Shown here piece after piece: positions 15,847 through 25,544 of a stretch of 64,000 nucleotides of DNA. The notes below the pieces were generated by a model. The model worked only from the letters and a program-made list of their open reading frames with translations, had not been told where the DNA came from and did not search any database. The DNA comes from a virus: positions 1 to 64,000 of the IMG/VR virus record IMGVR_UViG_3300032070_000613; one strand, given 5' to 3'. Position 1 is the stretch's first letter, and every line of letters begins with the position of its first letter. A program made the translations under genes and the position numbers.

Positions 15847-16989
15847 ATGTCAGAGTCCACAAAGTATGTAGCGGTAGCGAATTTCAGCCTCAATCTGGAC
15901 AATGGAACTAAACAGCTCCAGATAAGGGTAGGGGACGAGATGATGTTTGACGGATACCAGGTCGAGTGCAAAGGACAGAGTGGCCAGGCCTATTCATTGT
16001 CCAAAGTCATTGGAGAATGGATCCAGCCTGCAAATGGGCACACTGTAATAAAGTCGAGTGCTCCTATGATAGACCCCTCGCAGCGCACCCGTAATGCTAC
16101 GGGAGGACGTGCCATAGAAGATAGTGACGTGGCCCATGATTTGGATGTCCGTAGTCAGCAGGAGAGCTCTCATGAGGAGCTGACTAGACTAGTCACGCAA
16201 TATGAAAATACGCCCCCTCCTACGCATATCTCGCAGAGGACTACGGATGACATGGCTGATATGCGGAAAGAGTCTCGGGTCCAGGTGGAAAATCATGACG
16301 CCCAGGAGGTAGCTAAGGTCTCCTCGACGGAAAAAACCAATGCTCCCGTGAAAAATACGTCCGGGGTGGAAATACAGGACCAGAAAAGCAGAAAGACCAC
16401 TGTCATTTCCAATGAGGAGCGCGTAGTAAAAAAGACAGCATATAACAAAAAGCCTGAGGCACCTGCTGAGCATAAGCATCTCAAAGTGGATAAAGAGGGA
16501 TCGGGAGTAGAGGTGCGTAAGGTGAAATCTCCTACGACTCACCGGAATGATGTGAAGACATCTACAGCTGAATCCAGGCGAGAGGTCTCTGTGGAGCAGG
16601 ATGCTGTTATAGAGACTGATTATGGGACGGGGACTCCGACTGAGGTCGGATCATCGACGCAGGCCCAGATCGAGCACCAGAGGGCTCTGGGAAGGCCTAC
16701 GACCGCGGTAAAGCGTCAGGTGATAGCTGAGGCCTCTCAGGATGGTGTCGTGGTCCGTAAGGTCTCTAAAATGGATGAGGAGAATATGTCTACGCGGGAT
16801 GGCATCACCTCTAGAGTCACGGTGAGTGCTGGTGGTGAGCTGGATGCCGGAGAGGTCACGTTTTCCTCTAACTCCGAGATCAATGAAGGAGAGGCTACAT
16901 TTTCCAAAACTGAGGATGCGGTCACTGATCTGGGTGGTGGTGGAGATGATGGAGAGATAGATGTGAATGATATTCTAGGCAGTGTATAA
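15847..16989 (+). CDS. Unknown structural-type protein, disordered core
   Basis: 380 residues with AAAGGAG upstream. Residues 1-75 look folded (TKYVAVANFSLNLDNG, VGDEMMFDGYQVECKG), possibly a small beta domain. The following 270 residues are polar and low in hydrophobics, consistent with a flexible, charged linker that repeats words such as VEVRKV and VVVRKV. The C-terminus is acidic (GGGGDDGEIDVNDILGSV). No enzyme motif is visible. Located in a virion-gene block, so it may be a minor head or internal protein. Confidence 0.5.
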   Translation: MSESTKYVAVANFSLNLDNGTKQLQIRVGDEMMFDGYQVECKGQSGQAYSLSKVIGEWIQPANGHTVIKSSAPMIDPSQRTRNATGGRAIEDSDVAHDLDVRSQQESSHEELTRLVTQYENTPPPTHISQRTTDDMADMRKESRVQVENHDAQEVAKVSSTEKTNAPVKNTSGVEIQDQKSRKTTVISNEERVVKKTAYNKKPEAPAEHKHLKVDKEGSGVEVRKVKSPTTHRNDVKTSTAESRREVSVEQDAVIETDYGTGTPTEVGSSTQAQIEHQRALGRPTTAVKRQVIAEASQDGVVVRKVSKMDEENMSTRDGITSRVTVSAGGELDAGEVTFSSNSEINEGEATFSKTEDAVTDLGGGGDDGEIDVNDILGSV

Positions 16990-16991
16990 AC

Positions 16992-18737
16992 ATGATGGAT
17001 AGCATGGTCAGAAGAGTGATAGCCAGATACCGGGATGATCCTGATGAGAAGGCCCCTGATCAGGATCAGTCCTGGATGGATTATATGAAGAGTCAGGCCC
17101 AGGGTATACCACCGTCTGAGACTGCCGTGAATATATTTGAGACTGGTAAGGGTACTGAGTCGGAATTTTCTCAGTATAATCCATATGATTATGAGGACCC
17201 CTCAGGGAAGCCTAAAGACCCGAAGGGTCCTCCTTTTGAGAATGAGATATATCCAGACACCGAATATGCAATTTTTGATCATCCCAAAGTATTTAAGGGT
17301 CAGGGTGAATTGAAAGACTGGTACGATGTAAGAGAACAGGACTATACCACAGTAGAAGAAGATCAGAATCCCGCTATCAGTATCACCAGGAAATATGCCT
17401 CGGTGCAGAATGTAATCGCACGCTATGTGATGGATACTATACCTCTGATAGTGTCGGAGTCGGAGTTTAATGGTTTGTTCATGGTGCATAAAGTAGCAGC
17501 GTCTTTTAATGAAATTTTAAATAAGGATTTTCATTATCTCAATGACAGGAAATTAGATCGAGCAGGGGCCGTGGCTCCAGTGTGGACCAATAAAGGTAAT
17601 AAAGAACAAATAGATAAAGGCTATTTTACGTTTAGTGTGAGCAGCCCCGGGTCTAAAACCGGTCCTCATACTGTTTTTATTCAGCTCCTCAAAGAAAAAG
17701 GAGATGAGGGTAAAAGGCCTACATCCTATACTGATCATCCCATACAGCTGGCCTGTACGTGTCCCTCTTTTTTATATCACGGGGCACAATATTACGCTGT
17801 CCTCGACAGATATATGTATGATCCTGCCCGTCGTAAGGATTTGGTAGCACCAAAATCTCAGGGTGCTTATGTGGTGCATAAGAGTGAAGAATATCCCATG
17901 GGTAGGAGATATCCGGGCAGGGGTTTGAATTTCAGAGTATGCAAGCACCTGGTAAAAGTACATGAATTTTTAGATAAAATGAAGGTAGAGGTAGTATATC
18001 GTGAGTATCCCGTGACGGGCCCTCCATCTAAAATAATGAACATGTCTGAGTGGAAGCGTCTGATGCAGTTTGATTTTACAGAGGCCAATATCAAACAGCG
18101 TCTCCGCGGGGCCAGACCTAAAATACCTGTATATTTTTATAATGAGAAACTTACGCAGAGTGTCATTGATTGGTTTGATGAGGTGTGGATGCCTCGTACA
18201 GAGGACCAAAAGGTAGAGGTACTGAAGAAACTGGTGGAATATCCTGAGAGGATATTTTTTATACTTTTGAAAGAAGCGCGTTTGGCGATAGCTCGTGGAG
18301 GTCGTATCTCAGATAGGCTCATAGCTGAGGGATATGATCTCATGTCTCGGACAGTGCAGCCGGATAATAAGCAGACTCCGCAGCAGGCTGAGATGCCTGA
18401 TGTGCCTGAGGAGGAGAAAGAGGTAGGTAAAGGTACCGGGGCGTTAGCTCCTCCTGGTGGAGAGATGCCCGCGGGACAGTTTATCAAAGGAGTCGAGCCC
18501 GCTATAAAAGAAAAGCCCGAGGAGTTGGCTCCTAGTACGTTGAGGAAAGTCCTCACTCCTGAAGAAAAGAGAAAGCAGCGAGAGGAAAAGCGTAAAGAGG
18601 AGCAGGAGCAGCTACGGGAGCGGGGTCTATCGGATAGGGCCCGAGGGGCCTTGAGAAGATTTCAAGAGGAGACCGTAGAGCCCCGTAAGCAGAAAAAGCG
18701 TGAGTTGGGTAAACGTCCTTTCTATGAAGAAGAATGA
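16992..18737 (+). CDS. SWIM zinc-finger protein
   Basis: 581 residues. A SWIM-type zinc finger is visible: CTCPSF (Cys255, Cys257) followed about 60 residues later by VCKHLVKV (Cys317, His319), with the long insertion between pairs allowed in this family. SWIM domains bind DNA or protein. The N-terminal 130 residues are acidic and Pro-rich; the C-terminal 130 are highly charged coiled coil (EEKRKQREEKRKEEQEQ). It starts 2 nt after the previous stop (ATG ATG; either could be used) and overlaps the next gene. The biological role in the phage is unknown. Confidence 0.6.
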   Translation: MMDSMVRRVIARYRDDPDEKAPDQDQSWMDYMKSQAQGIPPSETAVNIFETGKGTESEFSQYNPYDYEDPSGKPKDPKGPPFENEIYPDTEYAIFDHPKVFKGQGELKDWYDVREQDYTTVEEDQNPAISITRKYASVQNVIARYVMDTIPLIVSESEFNGLFMVHKVAASFNEILNKDFHYLNDRKLDRAGAVAPVWTNKGNKEQIDKGYFTFSVSSPGSKTGPHTVFIQLLKEKGDEGKRPTSYTDHPIQLACTCPSFLYHGAQYYAVLDRYMYDPARRKDLVAPKSQGAYVVHKSEEYPMGRRYPGRGLNFRVCKHLVKVHEFLDKMKVEVVYREYPVTGPPSKIMNMSEWKRLMQFDFTEANIKQRLRGARPKIPVYFYNEKLTQSVIDWFDEVWMPRTEDQKVEVLKKLVEYPERIFFILLKEARLAIARGGRISDRLIAEGYDLMSRTVQPDNKQTPQQAEMPDVPEEEKEVGKGTGALAPPGGEMPAGQFIKGVEPAIKEKPEELAPSTLRKVLTPEEKRKQREEKRKEEQEQLRERGLSDRARGALRRFQEETVEPRKQKKRELGKRPFYEEE

Positions 18738-19030
18738 CGATGCAAACATATTACATGGAATATGACAAATCAGATCTGGAAAAAGCCATAAAATTAGGAT
18801 TTTTATATTTGGAGTCTCGCGATGAGATAGTAGGTACGATATATGTCGCTCCAGCCATGGCGAAGGATATAGTGCTGAAAATGCCTGGCGAGGTGACTTT
18901 CGACTATATCCCGGAGGGCATCGGGATGTTGAGGACGGCGTATCTGAAGTATCTACCCTCTGCCAGAAATAATGAAATAATATTTATCAATCAAAATAAT
19001 ACTACCGAATTAAAATTACATCTCATATAA
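18734..19030 (+). CDS. Unknown small protein
   Basis: 98 residues overlapping the SWIM gene at ATGA, so translationally coupled; an alternative ATG is at 18740. The mixed alpha/beta pattern (DLEKAIKLGFLYLES, DEIVGTIYVAPAMAKDIV) is soluble, with no membrane segment. No family recognised. Confidence 0.5.
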   Translation: MTMQTYYMEYDKSDLEKAIKLGFLYLESRDEIVGTIYVAPAMAKDIVLKMPGEVTFDYIPEGIGMLRTAYLKYLPSARNNEIIFINQNNTTELKLHLI

Positions 19031-19056
19031 ACATCATATGCTCAAGGAGTATCACC

Positions 19057-19509
19057 ATGCCGACCTACGAATACAAGTGTAGCGCCTGTCAAAGTATCAC
19101 CGAAGTCACTCACTCCATTAAAGATTCTCCCACTATAGAATGTCCTGAGTGTCTCAAACAGGACAAGCATACCTCTATGGAGCGTTTGATCTCCGTGAAT
19201 AGAGGTGGTTTCATAATAAAGGGATGGACTGAGGCTATGGCCTGGAAGACTAAACGGGAAAAAGTCAAAAAGAATGCTGAACTCGGAGTGAAGCAAATAG
19301 AGAGATATTCGAACGGTGTCCGCCTCCAGCCAAATGTAGCTGGTATGGAAGTAGATAGCTGGAGTGACGCTCAAAAGGTAGCCAAAGAAGCAGGCATGGC
19401 TGCGGATACCTATGAGCCTCTCATAGAGAAAGAAAAGATCATCAGTAAGACCTCTGGTGTTGATGACGTTAAATGGAAAGCCGCTAAAGCAGAAGCCTCC
19501 AAGATTTAA
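19057..19509 (+). CDS. FmdB-type zinc-ribbon protein
   Basis: 150 residues starting MPTYEYKCSAC, the hallmark of the FmdB/CxxC-CxxC regulatory zinc-ribbon family, with Cys8/Cys11 and Cys29/Cys32. The remainder is helical and charged and lacks known domains. A second copy with identical cysteine spacing is at 41654-42124. FmdB-like proteins in phages are common but functionally unassigned. AAGGAG precedes the start. Confidence 0.7.
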   Translation: MPTYEYKCSACQSITEVTHSIKDSPTIECPECLKQDKHTSMERLISVNRGGFIIKGWTEAMAWKTKREKVKKNAELGVKQIERYSNGVRLQPNVAGMEVDSWSDAQKVAKEAGMAADTYEPLIEKEKIISKTSGVDDVKWKAAKAEASKI

Positions 19510-19569
19510 AAAAGTATATAGTGTTTTTTGGGCGTAGTCCTAAAGGAGCTCTTTAGGGGCATTTTCAGT

Positions 19570-19584
19570 AATAATCTCTTAATA
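19570..19584 (+). promoter_or_regulatory. Candidate phage promoter motif (consensus match)
   Basis: AATAATCTCTTAATA, identical over all 15 nt to the site at 41587-41601. It is 38 nt before the RHH/glycosyltransferase operon and lies in the only long gap of this area. Confidence 0.55.
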
Positions 19585-19622
19585 ATTAATAAGTATATAG
19601 TACACACAGAAAGGGGTTTCAT

Positions 19623-19799
19623 ATGGAACGTGTAAATTTTCACCTCACTGATGGGGAGCGTAAAGGTCTGGAGCTGCTGTCGGAGCTCACTGGTATAAAA
19701 AAAGCGGAGCTGATCCGACGTGCGATCGATGAATATATTGAGAGGAAGAAGTGGCAGGGATGTACGGGTCTGGAGAAGTTTCAAGAGGTGCTGGCATGA
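19623..19799 (+). CDS. Small ribbon-helix-helix protein
   Basis: A short 58-residue gene. ERVNFHLTDGERKGLELLSE, TGIKKAELIRRAIDEYIERK is a textbook ribbon-helix-helix domain, closely similar in pattern to the one at 12286. AAAGGGG lies upstream. It overlaps the glycosyltransferase start at ATGA, so it is the first gene of that operon and may autoregulate it. Confidence 0.75.
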   Translation: MERVNFHLTDGERKGLELLSELTGIKKAELIRRAIDEYIERKKWQGCTGLEKFQEVLA

Positions 19800-22700
19800 G
19801 TAAAGATAATCTCCTAGGCCTGAATATAATCGTCGGTGGTAAATCGGAGAAGGAGCTGGAGCGATGTCTCAAAAGCTGTACTCAGGGGGATTTGTTCGAT
19901 GAGATAGTAGTCACGCAGACATGGGAAGATGAGAATGTCCGTGCTGTAATAGAAAAGTATGGGGCGCGTAGAGAGTTTTTCGCCTGGAATGAGAATTTTT
20001 CCGATGCCCGTAATTATTCATTTGATAAGAGTACCACTACCTATATTTTATGGCTGGACAGTGATGACGAGATAAAACCCGCGGAATATCAGAAACTCCT
20101 GGAGCTCAAACCCAAAATTTCCAATTTTGATATAATCCTCATCGATTACGTGTATACCCATGATGAAAAAGACAACCCCGTACTAGTACTCCCCCGAGAG
20201 CGTATAGTCAGAAACTGTGAAAAGATTAAATGGCACGATCCTATCCATGAATATCTGAATATGGATGTCCCTCCGGAAAAGATTTTAAGGACTAAGATTA
20301 GAATCGAGCATTACAGGAGTAAGCCCTACGAACCTAGTAGAAATTTAGATGCTCTACGGAAAGCCTATGATGGCGGTAAATGCTCTCCTCGATTGAAATT
20401 TTATTTTGGAAAAGAGCTATCTGACTGTGGCTACTGGAATGAAGCTATCCCGATATTAGAGAAATACATTGAGGAGGCCGCGGATTTCAGAGATAATATG
20501 ACCGTGGCATGCATACGTTTATCAAAGTTTTACTATGATGGTAAGAATTATAGTGCAGCTAAAATATATGCCATGAAGGGCATCCGTTTCAATAGTATTT
20601 ATGCTGAGAACTACGTGACTCTCGGGACTATTTTTGAGATAGAGAATGATACTGAGTCGGCGGCCAGCTATTATAAAGAGGCTCTCACGAAGAAGCTGGA
20701 AGGCGGGATGTCTCAGATCGTCGATTTTTATGGGTTCATACCCGCGGCGAAACTCGCTCTCCTCTATTTCTCCAAAAAAGACTATGAGGAGTCTCTGAAA
20801 TACTGTGACCGGGCGCTGCAGCATAAGTCTGATAACGTACAGATCCAGGAACTCAAGAAAACGGTATCTATAGAGTTGGAGCGATCTAAAAAAGGGAGCA
20901 CGATACGAGATGAGGATATTTCGAAAATAAAAGAATTTTTTGAAGGTATCAATTTTAAAATGGATGTCCAGAAGAATAATCAGGAGTTCGCGGACATACG
21001 AGTCAGTCGTATTAAAAAACTCGATATAGTGTGGCTCATACCTACACTGGACCTCGACAATCCATCTATACGTATCCGCAGATATAATATCTCAAAAAAG
21101 CTGGAGGAGTCAAAGATATCCAGCAGGATTATTTCAAATTACTATGGTAAAAATGTTTATGAGATGAGGAATGAGGTAGGGGCTGCCTCGGTAGTCATAT
21201 TCACCCAGTATAGTAAATTTGATCTGGAGCTCATACGACATCTGAAGCCTCTCGGGATCAAGATAGTATTTGACCACTGTGAGGCCCTATTCGGATATCC
21301 TTTTGAGGGTGACTGTATGAAAGAGGCTGATCTCATAGTATGCTGCTCTACAAAACTGGAGGAGCTCACTAATAAGCAGGGACTATCGCGTACTGCGGTC
21401 CTGAAGGATGCCGTGGAAGAACGGACTCCTACTAATGAGATGGTATATGATTATCGGTATCCGAGACCTAGGGCCATTTTTTCCGGCATGGGAGGTAATG
21501 GCTTCCTTATTTCAGAATGGCTCAAGGACACTATTGAAAGTGCGGGTTATGATATCGTAATGATGACTGAGTGGGACAACTGTACGGTCCGATGGAACAA
21601 AGACACATGGCCTGATGAAATGATTAAATGTGATGTGGCTCTGTGCCCTCAGCGTGTGGATGTACAGCCCGCGAAGAGTAGTGTGAAAGCTACCACGGCG
21701 ATGGCGCTGGGGATGCCGGTGCTGGCGTCGCCTCTACAGGCGTATAAAGAGGTCATAGAGCATGGGAAAACTGGGTATATCTGTGATACCAAAGATCAAT
21801 GGTATGATGCTCTGATCAAATTAAAGGATGCCAGCCTGCGTAAGGAGATAGGTCTCGCAGCTAAAGAGGCTGTGAAAGGATACTCCCTCCAGAATATAGC
21901 CAAAGAGTGGCAGTCCACTCTGGAAGCTCTCATCAATGATAAATTGAAGTTCCCGGAGCCGGTAGAGGTAGAAAAGGTACCTGACCGTCAGCTGGTGGAT
22001 ATTATCATCGCTAACTATGGCAATGTCGAATATTTGAAGATGTGTGTCAGCTCTATCCTGATGAATACTCTATACCCGTTTCATGTTATCATCTCCGATG
22101 CGGGGAGTGATGAGAAAACCTGGGAGTATCTGCATACTTTAAAGGGGATCACGGTACTAGGTGAGCCAGGTAAACGTATGTCGTTTTCTGAGGCATGTAA
22201 TGCGGGGATCAAAGCATCTGCATCAAAATTCTTCTGTATCATGAATTCTGATGTCATAGTATCTAAGGGATGGCTCACGAATCTCGTAGATAAAATGGAG
22301 CATATAGACAGGCTGGCGGCATGTGGTGTTTTAAGTAACTGCGATAAAAGCTGGCTCCATAGCGTACCGGGTAAACCGGAGCTCCCTACGTATCCTATGA
22401 GGCTCGATAAGGCAGGGATAGAGCTAGTGCCTGGTATGAAGATAGAGACTATCCAGCCTCATGTAGAAGAGCTCTATGATTTCATGCGTAAATCTAATGA
22501 GACCTATAAGGGTAAATTTGTGAGGCAGCCCTGGATAGCGGCCTATGCCATGATTTTTGCCCGGTGTGCTATCGATGAGGTGGGTCTGTTTGATCCTCTG
22601 TATAAAAACGGATGTGAGGACTGGGATCTCTGTCAGCGTCTGTCTCGCTATGGATATGCTATCGGTCAGGCTATAGATGCTTTTGTTTTTCATTTCGGTG

Positions 22701-25105
22701 GGGTGACTAGAGGTAGCTATGAGGAGGAAAATAGGGAGTCTTATAAGAAAGAGGATATGGAGAATCACGTCAAAATGCGTCGGAAATGGGACAAAGAGCG
22801 TGTCGTGATATGGACGGGTCCTGCTTGGGAAAAATGGGACCGTGCTAAAGTAGATGAGGGTATGGCGGGATCAGAGACGTGGGCGGCATATCTGGCGCGG
22901 GAGTTTGTGAAGAAAGGATATCGTACGACTATCTACAATGATCTTCGTACAGATGATAAGACAAAGTCAGTACTGGATCCGGTGCACGATGCGGATGATA
23001 AACTGGTAGGAGAGGTGATTTATAGAGATCATACCAATTTATTAGCGGACATACAGTATGACGTAGTGGATTACTTTATATCGTCCAGATCTCTGGAGCC
23101 TTTAAAGAGTAACGTACATTCTTTGAAAAGCTATGTCATGATACACGACGTCTGGATTTCGGGGGACCCTGCTACGGATATCATGGCATGGCGTATACAG
23201 AAATATGCCTATCTGTCGGAGTGGCACAAACAGTTTCTAATGCAGCATCATAAGATGCCGGAAGATAAAATGTTTCTCACGGCTAATGGGGTAGACAATA
23301 CTTTATATGCGGACGTCGATCAATATCAGAAGAAAAATCAGACGGTATATAGCTCGAGTTTAGATAGGGGGCTGTATCAGTTTCTGAGGATGCTGCCGGA
23401 GATCAGGAAAGCTGTACCTGATTTTAAGGTGATAGTGTGTTATGGTATGTTAAACTGGGAGGAGAGTATAAAGGCTCGGAATGACACTCAGGCTATGGAG
23501 CTGCTCAATAAGATAAAGGCTCTGATGGAGCAGCCGGGTGTGGAGTATAGGGGTAGGGTCAGCAAGAAGGTTTTATCTGGTTTGCAGAAGGAATCCAAGG
23601 TATTCTTATTTCCGTCCTGGTTCTCGGAAACATTCTGTTGTCATCCAGAAAATGAAATATTTACTGAAAACGGGCCTAAGAGGATTGTATCTTTGAACAT
23701 AGTTGATAAGGTACTTACTCATAACAACAGATTTAGGAACATAACCAAGATATTATCAAGGCCGTATTCTGGGGATCTTATTAAGTTTAATGTGCAAAAC
23801 CACAAAGCAGGGACTGGGATGTACACCCCTGAGCATCCGATATTGATTTTAAGAGGAAGTAATGTTTCTAGATTAAGACGTAACAGGAGTTTCATTAAAT
23901 TAGGAAGACGTTCAGACTATTCTCCTGAGAGCGTTAAAAGATTTAACAGAGAGCCAGAGTGGGTTGAAGCAGGAGATGTTATAGCTGGGGATTATGTATG
24001 TATGCCATACTGTGATGATCGTAGCCCAGATGATTGGTTTTATCCTTTGGAGGATATGAAAAAAGTCAATAGAAATTACAAGATAGTAGGAGAGCACATA
24101 ATAAGTAGGGAGTCAAAAATTTTCAAAAGATTACCTGCTAAGATAAAAATGGATCATGACTTTGCGAGATTTCTTGGCTTTTATTTCTCTGAGGGATGCT
24201 TTAGCGGCGGATGCGTTAAATTCTCATTTAACACAAAAGAAGTAGATTATATTAATTTTGTATCATCTTATGTGGAGAGGGCTTTTGGAGTTAAACCTAA
24301 AATAAAAAACAGAGGAAATTGGGTTGAAATATGGTGTTACATGAATTCTATGGGTATTCTTTTGAAAGAGTTGTGTGGACATGAGGCTTCTCAAAAGAAA
24401 GTCCCTTATTTCATGTATCGGCAGGACAAAAGTTTTGTGAGAGAATTTGTGCGAGCTGTGTTTGAAGGTGACGGTCATGAGAACAAAAATGAATTTACAA
24501 TGGTTTTGGCAACAAAAAAAGGAATGGTAGGTCTTAAAATACTGGCAGCTAGTTTAGGTCTTCACCCTAGCTACAGGAATTCTCCACGTTTTGGAAGAGA
24601 CTATTATACAATGGGTATTAGCAAGAAATTATGGAGTGATTTTTTTATAGGGAAAAAAGAGTACGGCTTAAAAGGTACCTATAGGGTCTATTTTGAAAGG
24701 GACTCAAAAATTTTCTATAAAGTTAAAAGTGTTGATAGAGTGCCTTACGTTGGGCTTGTGTATAATTTAGAAGTGGAAGAAGATCAGTCGTATACATCAG
24801 ATTTTATCGCTGTCCATAATTGCTGCACTTCGGTCGAGGCGGGATTGTCTAAAAACCCTATACTCTCCACTGACTTCGCGGGGCTCAAGACTACAGTAGG
24901 GTCTGCGGGGATATTGCTACCTCATGAGGGCATATCTCGTGATTTGGACTATCCTGATACATATAAACGTAGGTTCATTGAGGAGTCTATACGGCTACTC
25001 AAGGATGAAGATTATCGTAATGAGTGGGCTGCCAAGGCCTACAACAAGATGCAGGCCTATAGATGGGATAAGATCGCTGAGGGTTGGATAGCTCAGTTCA
25101 AGTAG
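19796..25105 (+). CDS. Four-domain glycosyltransferase interrupted by an intein
   Basis: 1769 residues as precursor, 1374 after splicing, from ATG 19796 (AGAGG upstream; in-frame ATGs 45 and 36 nt earlier lie inside the RHH gene and are less likely). Order: GT2 domain (about 5-180; LGLNIIVGGKSE, WLDSDDE at 86-92); tetratricopeptide-like helices (about 180-370); GT-B/GT4-like domain (about 407-711; VWLIPTLDLDNPSIR, TTAMALGMPVLASP); second GT2 (about 730-975; VDIIIANYGN, NSDV at 817-820, NGCEDWDLCQR); second GT4-like domain (about 1004 to end), cut by the intein at its SETF-CTSVEAG donor-binding motif. Likely builds a glycan on virion or host surface material. The acceptor is unknown. Confidence 0.8.
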   Translation: MSKDNLLGLNIIVGGKSEKELERCLKSCTQGDLFDEIVVTQTWEDENVRAVIEKYGARREFFAWNENFSDARNYSFDKSTTTYILWLDSDDEIKPAEYQKLLELKPKISNFDIILIDYVYTHDEKDNPVLVLPRERIVRNCEKIKWHDPIHEYLNMDVPPEKILRTKIRIEHYRSKPYEPSRNLDALRKAYDGGKCSPRLKFYFGKELSDCGYWNEAIPILEKYIEEAADFRDNMTVACIRLSKFYYDGKNYSAAKIYAMKGIRFNSIYAENYVTLGTIFEIENDTESAASYYKEALTKKLEGGMSQIVDFYGFIPAAKLALLYFSKKDYEESLKYCDRALQHKSDNVQIQELKKTVSIELERSKKGSTIRDEDISKIKEFFEGINFKMDVQKNNQEFADIRVSRIKKLDIVWLIPTLDLDNPSIRIRRYNISKKLEESKISSRIISNYYGKNVYEMRNEVGAASVVIFTQYSKFDLELIRHLKPLGIKIVFDHCEALFGYPFEGDCMKEADLIVCCSTKLEELTNKQGLSRTAVLKDAVEERTPTNEMVYDYRYPRPRAIFSGMGGNGFLISEWLKDTIESAGYDIVMMTEWDNCTVRWNKDTWPDEMIKCDVALCPQRVDVQPAKSSVKATTAMALGMPVLASPLQAYKEVIEHGKTGYICDTKDQWYDALIKLKDASLRKEIGLAAKEAVKGYSLQNIAKEWQSTLEALINDKLKFPEPVEVEKVPDRQLVDIIIANYGNVEYLKMCVSSILMNTLYPFHVIISDAGSDEKTWEYLHTLKGITVLGEPGKRMSFSEACNAGIKASASKFFCIMNSDVIVSKGWLTNLVDKMEHIDRLAACGVLSNCDKSWLHSVPGKPELPTYPMRLDKAGIELVPGMKIETIQPHVEELYDFMRKSNETYKGKFVRQPWIAAYAMIFARCAIDEVGLFDPLYKNGCEDWDLCQRLSRYGYAIGQAIDAFVFHFGGVTRGSYEEENRESYKKEDMENHVKMRRKWDKERVVIWTGPAWEKWDRAKVDEGMAGSETWAAYLAREFVKKGYRTTIYNDLRTDDKTKSVLDPVHDADDKLVGEVIYRDHTNLLADIQYDVVDYFISSRSLEPLKSNVHSLKSYVMIHDVWISGDPATDIMAWRIQKYAYLSEWHKQFLMQHHKMPEDKMFLTANGVDNTLYADVDQYQKKNQTVYSSSLDRGLYQFLRMLPEIRKAVPDFKVIVCYGMLNWEESIKARNDTQAMELLNKIKALMEQPGVEYRGRVSKKVLSGLQKESKVFLFPSWFSETFCCHPENEIFTENGPKRIVSLNIVDKVLTHNNRFRNITKILSRPYSGDLIKFNVQNHKAGTGMYTPEHPILILRGSNVSRLRRNRSFIKLGRRSDYSPESVKRFNREPEWVEAGDVIAGDYVCMPYCDDRSPDDWFYPLEDMKKVNRNYKIVGEHIISRESKIFKRLPAKIKMDHDFARFLGFYFSEGCFSGGCVKFSFNTKEVDYINFVSSYVERAFGVKPKIKNRGNWVEIWCYMNSMGILLKELCGHEASQKKVPYFMYRQDKSFVREFVRAVFEGDGHENKNEFTMVLATKKGMVGLKILAASLGLHPSYRNSPRFGRDYYTMGISKKLWSDFFIGKKEYGLKGTYRVYFERDSKIFYKVKSVDRVPYVGLVYNLEVEEDQSYTSDFIAVHNCCTSVEAGLSKNPILSTDFAGLKTTVGSAGILLPHEGISRDLDYPDTYKRRFIEESIRLLKDEDYRNEWAAKAYNKMQAYRWDKIAEGWIAQFK
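23636..24820 (+). mobile_element. Intein with LAGLIDADG (DOD) homing endonuclease
   Basis: 395 residues from Cys1 (CCHPENEIFTENG, block A) to the terminal VHN before Cys+1. Block B is TPEHPIL, and block F/G is VYNLEVEEDQSYTSDFIAVHN. The endonuclease domain has FARFLGFYFSEGCF and FVRAVFEGDGH (LAGLIDADG motifs, blocks C and E). Removing it restores SETF|CCTSVEAGLSKNP, the normal continuous GT4 motif, which fixes the borders. All splicing residues look intact. By eye its DNA is more AT-rich than the flanking extein DNA, consistent with transfer. Confidence 0.9.
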
Positions 25106-25131
25106 GGTGTAGAAACTCCTATGGTTTTCAG

Positions 25132-25163
25132 AGGCCTGGAAGATAGTATCTCCCAGGCCTTTA
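25132..25163 (+). terminator. Probable terminator after the glycosyltransferase
   Basis: AGGCCTGG pairs with CCAGGCCT around a 13-nt loop, followed by TTTAAT. The short U run makes it modest. A candidate promoter begins at its 3' edge. Confidence 0.5.
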
Positions 25164-25177
25164 ATATTCTCTTAATA
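25163..25177 (+). promoter_or_regulatory. Candidate phage promoter motif
   Basis: AATATTCTCTTAATA, one mismatch from consensus, directly behind a terminator and 55 nt before the next start. Confidence 0.5.
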
Positions 25178-25232
25178 AAATATCGTACACTGTTTGGTGT
25201 GGGTGCGTAATTCAACAGACAGGAGAAACATT

Positions 25233-25445
25233 ATGCCATCACAATTCGACACAGCCGGTATGCCGAGCCTCACCCAGAATGAGCCCGTATCAGGTGGCCT
25301 CCAGGACACTAAAAGAGGTAACCCACTAGGAGACAGAGTCGAGAATACCGCGGGTGACAACCCGATCGATCCTAAGGCCCAGGGACTGAGCTCCAATATG
25401 GGTGCTGATTTGAATATGCAAGCGAGACCCAGCTGGCTTTATTAG
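25233..25445 (+). CDS. Small unknown protein
   Basis: 70 residues from ATG 25233, chosen because AGGAG stands 10 nt upstream; an in-frame ATG at 25194 lacks a ribosome site. The polypeptide is polar with many Gly, Asn and Pro (GNPLGDRVENTAGDNPIDPKAQGL) and probably disordered. It has its own candidate promoter. No family recognised. Confidence 0.55.
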   Translation: MPSQFDTAGMPSLTQNEPVSGGLQDTKRGNPLGDRVENTAGDNPIDPKAQGLSSNMGADLNMQARPSWLY

Positions 25446-25455
25446 TTAAAATGAT

Positions 25456-25470
25456 AATAATCAATTAATA
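25456..25470 (+). promoter_or_regulatory. Candidate phage promoter motif (weaker)
   Basis: AATAATCAATTAATA, two mismatches from consensus, 74 nt before the 25545 gene. Confidence 0.35.
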
Positions 25471-25544
25471 TGCTGATATGAATAGAAGCTCCTGACGGAG
25501 CATTTATTATACAACAACACCAGTAATCCTAAGGAGGATGTATT

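Noticed and set aside
25194-25232. Earlier start for the 25233 gene
   Set aside because: The 13 additional residues precede the AGGAG ribosome site and cover the leader downstream of the promoter motif.
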